Below, piece by piece: positions 52,448-64,000 of a stretch of DNA of 64,000 nucleotides (position 1 is the stretch's first letter; every line of letters starts with the position of its first letter). The stretch spans positions 359,819 to 423,818 of the forward strand of contig NZ_JOIU01000005.1 in NCBI RefSeq assembly GCF_000720135.1, given 5' to 3'. The position numbers were made by a program, and so were the translations under genes. Below the pieces are notes generated by a model. The model saw only the letters and a list, made by a program, of their open reading frames with translations, was not told where the DNA came from and did no database searches. Source of the stretch: Streptomyces sp. NRRL S-1022. Lineage in GTDB: Bacteria; Actinomycetota; Actinomycetes; Streptomycetales; Streptomycetaceae.

Positions 52448-52494
52448 CATACGACGTACGGAAACTGTGCTTCATTGCTACCATACGACGTATG
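52448..52494. promoter_or_regulatory. Distant copies of the CYP102/TetR operator
   Basis: CATACGACGTACG (52448-52460) and CATACGACGTATG (52482-52494), 34 bases apart, 90-136 bases upstream of the secreted-protein ATG. They share CATACGnCGTATG with the sites at 49208-49333. Together they predict that the secreted protein belongs to the same regulon. Confidence 0.65.
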
Positions 52495-53288
52495 GAAATG
52501 TCGAAGTGACGAAGACAACCGAGGTTGGCCGAACGGCCGTACGGCGGTCGGAGGAGTCCCGAAGTGATCGGTGGCTTCACTGGCTCGCAGATCGCCTCAG
52601 CCGCGGACGAGGGATCGAGGCCATGGTCACCGAACGTGTCCCACGCCCTTGGGCGGGCATCCGGCGGCACCCTGTCCAAGCCTGTGGGGTCTCACGCATG
52701 GAGAGCGGCTGGTGGAGTCCGGGCTCCTCTCGGGCCACCAGGTGCTGCAGAAGCAGGTCCCCTCTGTAGTCGACCGCGGCCTGCTCGCCGGCTGGCCAGC
52801 TCGGCGGCACGGGGGCGGGTGTCGTCGTGGCCTGCTGCTGTGCGCGCACAAGGGCAGCGCTCACCAGAGTGGCGAGCAGTTGTCGTACCACTCGATGGCG
52901 GTCCCGATGAGGCTGGCGGCGACGATCCCGGGGAGGCCGGCGGGGGGTGGGGGAGCGGTGGTTCCGGAGGCCGTGTGCGCCACTTCCCCGTGTGCGGTGG
53001 GGACGGGTACGTGTCGGCACACGGTAGGAAGACGCAGGCCAGGGGCACATATGGTGGGGCACCATAGTTTCGGGGGCGGCTATGCGTGCGGCCGCCATGC
53101 CGACTTACCCGTCCCGTGCCGACTTGGTCCTGACTGCGCTCGTTGAACTCGGACACCCAATCCGTCGAGGCTGTCCACTGGCTGGTGGCCCGGACCTTCC
53201 GGCCACCGCGACACGTCGTCGGCCGCATCGCGGTGTGAGCCCGTCCATCACTCCGAAGTCGGAACAGAGCTGGTTCAGAGACTACGGA
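52495..53288. other. Region without a recognised gene
   Basis: About 790 bases between the operator pair and the P450 gene. Long overlapping open frames occur on both strands, as expected at this GC content, but none has recognisable motifs, a plausible start with a ribosome site, or an arrangement with neighbours. Confidence 0.4.
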
Positions 53289-54458
53289 TCACCAAGTGAC
53301 CGGCAACGCCTGCAGGCCGCGGAAGACCAGTTCCGGCACGTAGGTGAGCTCGGACTCGTCAACGGCGAGGCTCAGTCCCGGATACCGTTTCACCACGGAC
53401 CCGATCGCCACCCGCATCTCCCGGCGGGCCAATATCGCGCCCAGGCAGAAGTGCGGCCCGTGCCCGAAGGCGAGGTGCGCCGCCGGTCCTTCGCGCGTGA
53501 TGTCGAAGCGGCCGGGATCCGGGTACACACCGGGGTCGCGGTTGGCCGCGACGATGACCGGCAACACCGGTTCACCCGCCCCCACCTTGACGCCCTCCAG
53601 TTCGACGGGCTCGGTCGTGACCCGGACCTCGGCCGAGGTGAAGAGCCTGCTGTAGCGCAGTAGTTCGTCGACCGCCGGTCCGATCAGGTCCGGTGACGAC
53701 CGCAGCAGCGCGAGTTGGTCCGGGTGGCGCAGCAGGGTCAGCAACGAGTTGCCCAGCTGGTTGACAGTCGTCTCGTGGCCGGCGATCAGCAGGCCCTCAA
53801 GGTTGGCCAGCAGTTCGGGTTCGGTGAGATGGTCGCCCTCGTCGTTGGCGGCGACCATCGCCGAGATCAACCCGTTGTCCGGCCGCGCACGCTTGTGACG
53901 CACCAGATCGGCGAGCCAGGCCTGCATCTCGCTCTGTGCGGCCCGCAGTTCGTTCGGAGTGATGTTCGTGACGAACAGCCGCCTGGTCCACGTACGGATG
54001 GCCTCCGCCTCGGAGTAGGGCACGCCGAGCAGCTCACAGATGACCATCAACGGCAGTGGAGCACAGAGACCTGCCACGAGATCCGCGGTTGGCTGGAGGG
54101 AGTCGAGCAAGGAGTCCACGATGGACTGCACGCGTGGCTCCAGCTGATCGACCATGCGTGGGCTGAACGCCTGCGACATCAGCTTGCGCAGGCGGGCGTG
54201 GCGCTCGCCGTCCAGGCTGGAGACCAGTAACGGGTCGGCGGCTACGGACAGTTTCAGCGGGGCGCCCGGAAGCGTGGCCGCCTCCCGGCTGAACCGGCTG
54301 TCGCTCAGAACCTGGCGCACCGCTTTGTAGGAAAGGGCGAGCCAGACGTCTGCCGTGCCCATCGTCGCGAGGACGACCGGCGCCTGCGCGAGCAGAGCCT
54401 CGGCTTCCGGCTCGTTGTCGAGGTGGTGTGGTGTGGTGAGGGGGAACGTGGCCTGCAT
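53289..54458 (-). CDS. Cytochrome P450, likely polyketide-tailoring type
   Basis: 389 residues from the ATG at 54458, with CAGGAG seven bases upstream; a GTG at 54482 lacks such a site. P450 features: I-helix AGHETTVNQLG, ExxR in DELLRYSRL, and the heme loop FGHGPHFCLGAILARRE with Cys338. The SFSPRM-like AFSPRMVDQLEPRVQ segment and ERHARLRKLMSQAF are typical of soluble bacterial class I P450s, which need separate ferredoxin and reductase. No ferredoxin gene is adjacent. It is divergent from the polyketide synthase, so it may oxidise the product. Confidence 0.92.
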   Translation of the reverse strand: MQATFPLTTPHHLDNEPEAEALLAQAPVVLATMGTADVWLALSYKAVRQVLSDSRFSREAATLPGAPLKLSVAADPLLVSSLDGERHARLRKLMSQAFSPRMVDQLEPRVQSIVDSLLDSLQPTADLVAGLCAPLPLMVICELLGVPYSEAEAIRTWTRRLFVTNITPNELRAAQSEMQAWLADLVRHKRARPDNGLISAMVAANDEGDHLTEPELLANLEGLLIAGHETTVNQLGNSLLTLLRHPDQLALLRSSPDLIGPAVDELLRYSRLFTSAEVRVTTEPVELEGVKVGAGEPVLPVIVAANRDPGVYPDPGRFDITREGPAAHLAFGHGPHFCLGAILARREMRVAIGSVVKRYPGLSLAVDESELTYVPELVFRGLQALPVTW

Positions 54459-55288
54459 TGCTGGCTCCTGGCTGTATGTCACCAGGGCCGCGCACCGGGT
54501 GCAGGGCGCGAACGGCCGGGACCGGTGTACGGATCGGTGACAGCTGGGTGTTATGCCGCCGGCGGCGGTTGCGCTTCGCGGTCGTCTCGAAGTCGATGGG
54601 GGTCAAACGGTTCAGCCGGAGCTGTCGGCGGCGCCGGTGGTCGGTTCGCTCGATCCGGGTGGTGATCGCCGTGCGGAGGTTCTCCGGGTGGCCGGATGAC
54701 GGTCGAGGACGTTCTTCTGCGCGAGTGCGAATGGGATTCTAGGGCGTTGTCACCGGCGGCGTCGACGGTGCCCGTGAACCCGGCCCGGTCGTGGCGGTGC
54801 AGGGCGTGGACGAACTTCCGTGACCGCACCGGCGGATTCGCCGGCAGGTCCGCCGGCGGTCACTGCGACGGGACGTCCGTGAACAACGACGTGTTTCACG
54901 GGGCACGGGAGGGATTTCGCCACGATGCCTTTGTCATGCAGGCATGTGACGTTGTGATGTGCTGCGTTTCAGACAGCCTTCGCTTGGCCTATGGCGATGG
55001 CGTGATGTTGCTGCCATGCTCGTCTGCGCGGCGGATTGATCATCGCCTCGGCCCCTAACGCTCAGCTCACCAGTGCATCTTCCTCAAAGATCGCCAACGC
55101 TGTCGCTTTCGAGGACCGCTCCACCGACCCAGGCACCCGAAGCGCCGCCGAGTCCGGATACGACCGGGTCGCCGGACTGACCGCGCGCTCGATAATCCGG
55201 CCGCTTGCGCGACCGGAGCCACACCATCGGGACCGCTACGGAAACACCCCGCCTCCCTTCATTCCCCGGCTCACGAGGTGTCGATGTG
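54459..55288. other. Long intergenic region between P450 and polyketide synthase genes
   Basis: About 830 bases with no recognised gene. A hairpin occurs at 54829-54856 (CCGGCGGA with TCCGCCGG). The right end carries GAGGTG at 55275-55280, the ribosome site of the polyketide synthase. The length leaves room for two divergent promoters or a decayed gene. Confidence 0.45.

Positions 55289-64000
<8,712 letters not shown>

Noticed and set aside
53082..53288. A short plus-strand gene just before the P450 stop
   Set aside because: There is an open frame, but no ribosome site or recognisable protein features, and it overlaps the P450 coding region when extended.

Overview
The window is high-GC actinobacterial DNA and almost certainly Streptomyces. 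Support comes from GTG starts with GGAGG-type ribosome sites, an SsgA-family sporulation protein, F420-dependent enzymes, many TetR regulators, a modular type I polyketide synthase and Zur-controlled zinc-free ribosomal protein paralogues. Everything below was read from sequence alone; no database search was possible.

Layout. 0-4 kb: the N-terminal part of a YibE/F membrane protein (minus, running off the left edge), a secreted sedolisin-type protease, and an inverted relic in which the start of a second sedolisin is joined to the end of an rpsN gene. 4.4-9.3 kb: a cassette of three translationally coupled PLP or sulfur enzymes (Y4yA-type decarboxylase, cysteine synthase-rhodanese fusion, cysteine desulfurase-like enzyme), then a SAM methyltransferase preceded by what looks like a Zur box and a -10. 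9.4-19.3 kb: a zinc-starvation island. It holds zinc-free copies of S18, L31, L33, L28, S14 and L32, two COG0523 (CobW-type) proteins, the Zur repressor, and ABC zinc uptake genes znuA, znuC and two znuB. Zur boxes stand before rpmG/rpmB, rpmF and znuA. The likely logic is that zinc shortage releases Zur, zinc-free ribosomal proteins replace zinc-binding ones, and import rises.

19.4-32 kb is a scarred accessory zone: a truncated ArsR gene, a secreted trypsin-like protease, an apparently intact IS110 element, several IS5-type transposase remnants, a decayed coiled-coil gene, a truncated Ser/Thr kinase, a small degenerate CRISPR-like array, a tRNA-Arg-like fragment, a PD-(D/E)XK nuclease-like protein, a DnaB-N-domain protein, the tail of a C5 DNA methyltransferase and a 5'-truncated kdpD, plus HdeD and AI-2E membrane proteins. 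32-37.5 kb: two F420-type oxidoreductases, a PAS-GAF-SpoIIE phosphatase, a membrane-anchored unknown and a broken DoxX gene.

37.5-44.6 kb is a four-gene, end-overlapping minus-strand operon for aromatic ring hydroxylation and meta-cleavage (VOC extradiol dioxygenase, FAH-family hydrolase, MhpA-type monooxygenase, acetoacetyl-CoA synthetase) with a divergent TetR and two shared palindromes. 44.7-52.5 kb: a zinc alcohol dehydrogenase and a self-sufficient CYP102-type P450-reductase fusion, controlled by a divergent TetR through palindromes that recur 3 kb away near a small secreted-protein gene; NIPSNAP and SsgA-like genes lie between. 53.3-64 kb: a P450 and a divergent modular polyketide synthase. 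The synthase has a KSQ-AT-ACP loading module, module 1 (KS-AT-KR-ACP) and the start of module 2, and is cut by the right edge.
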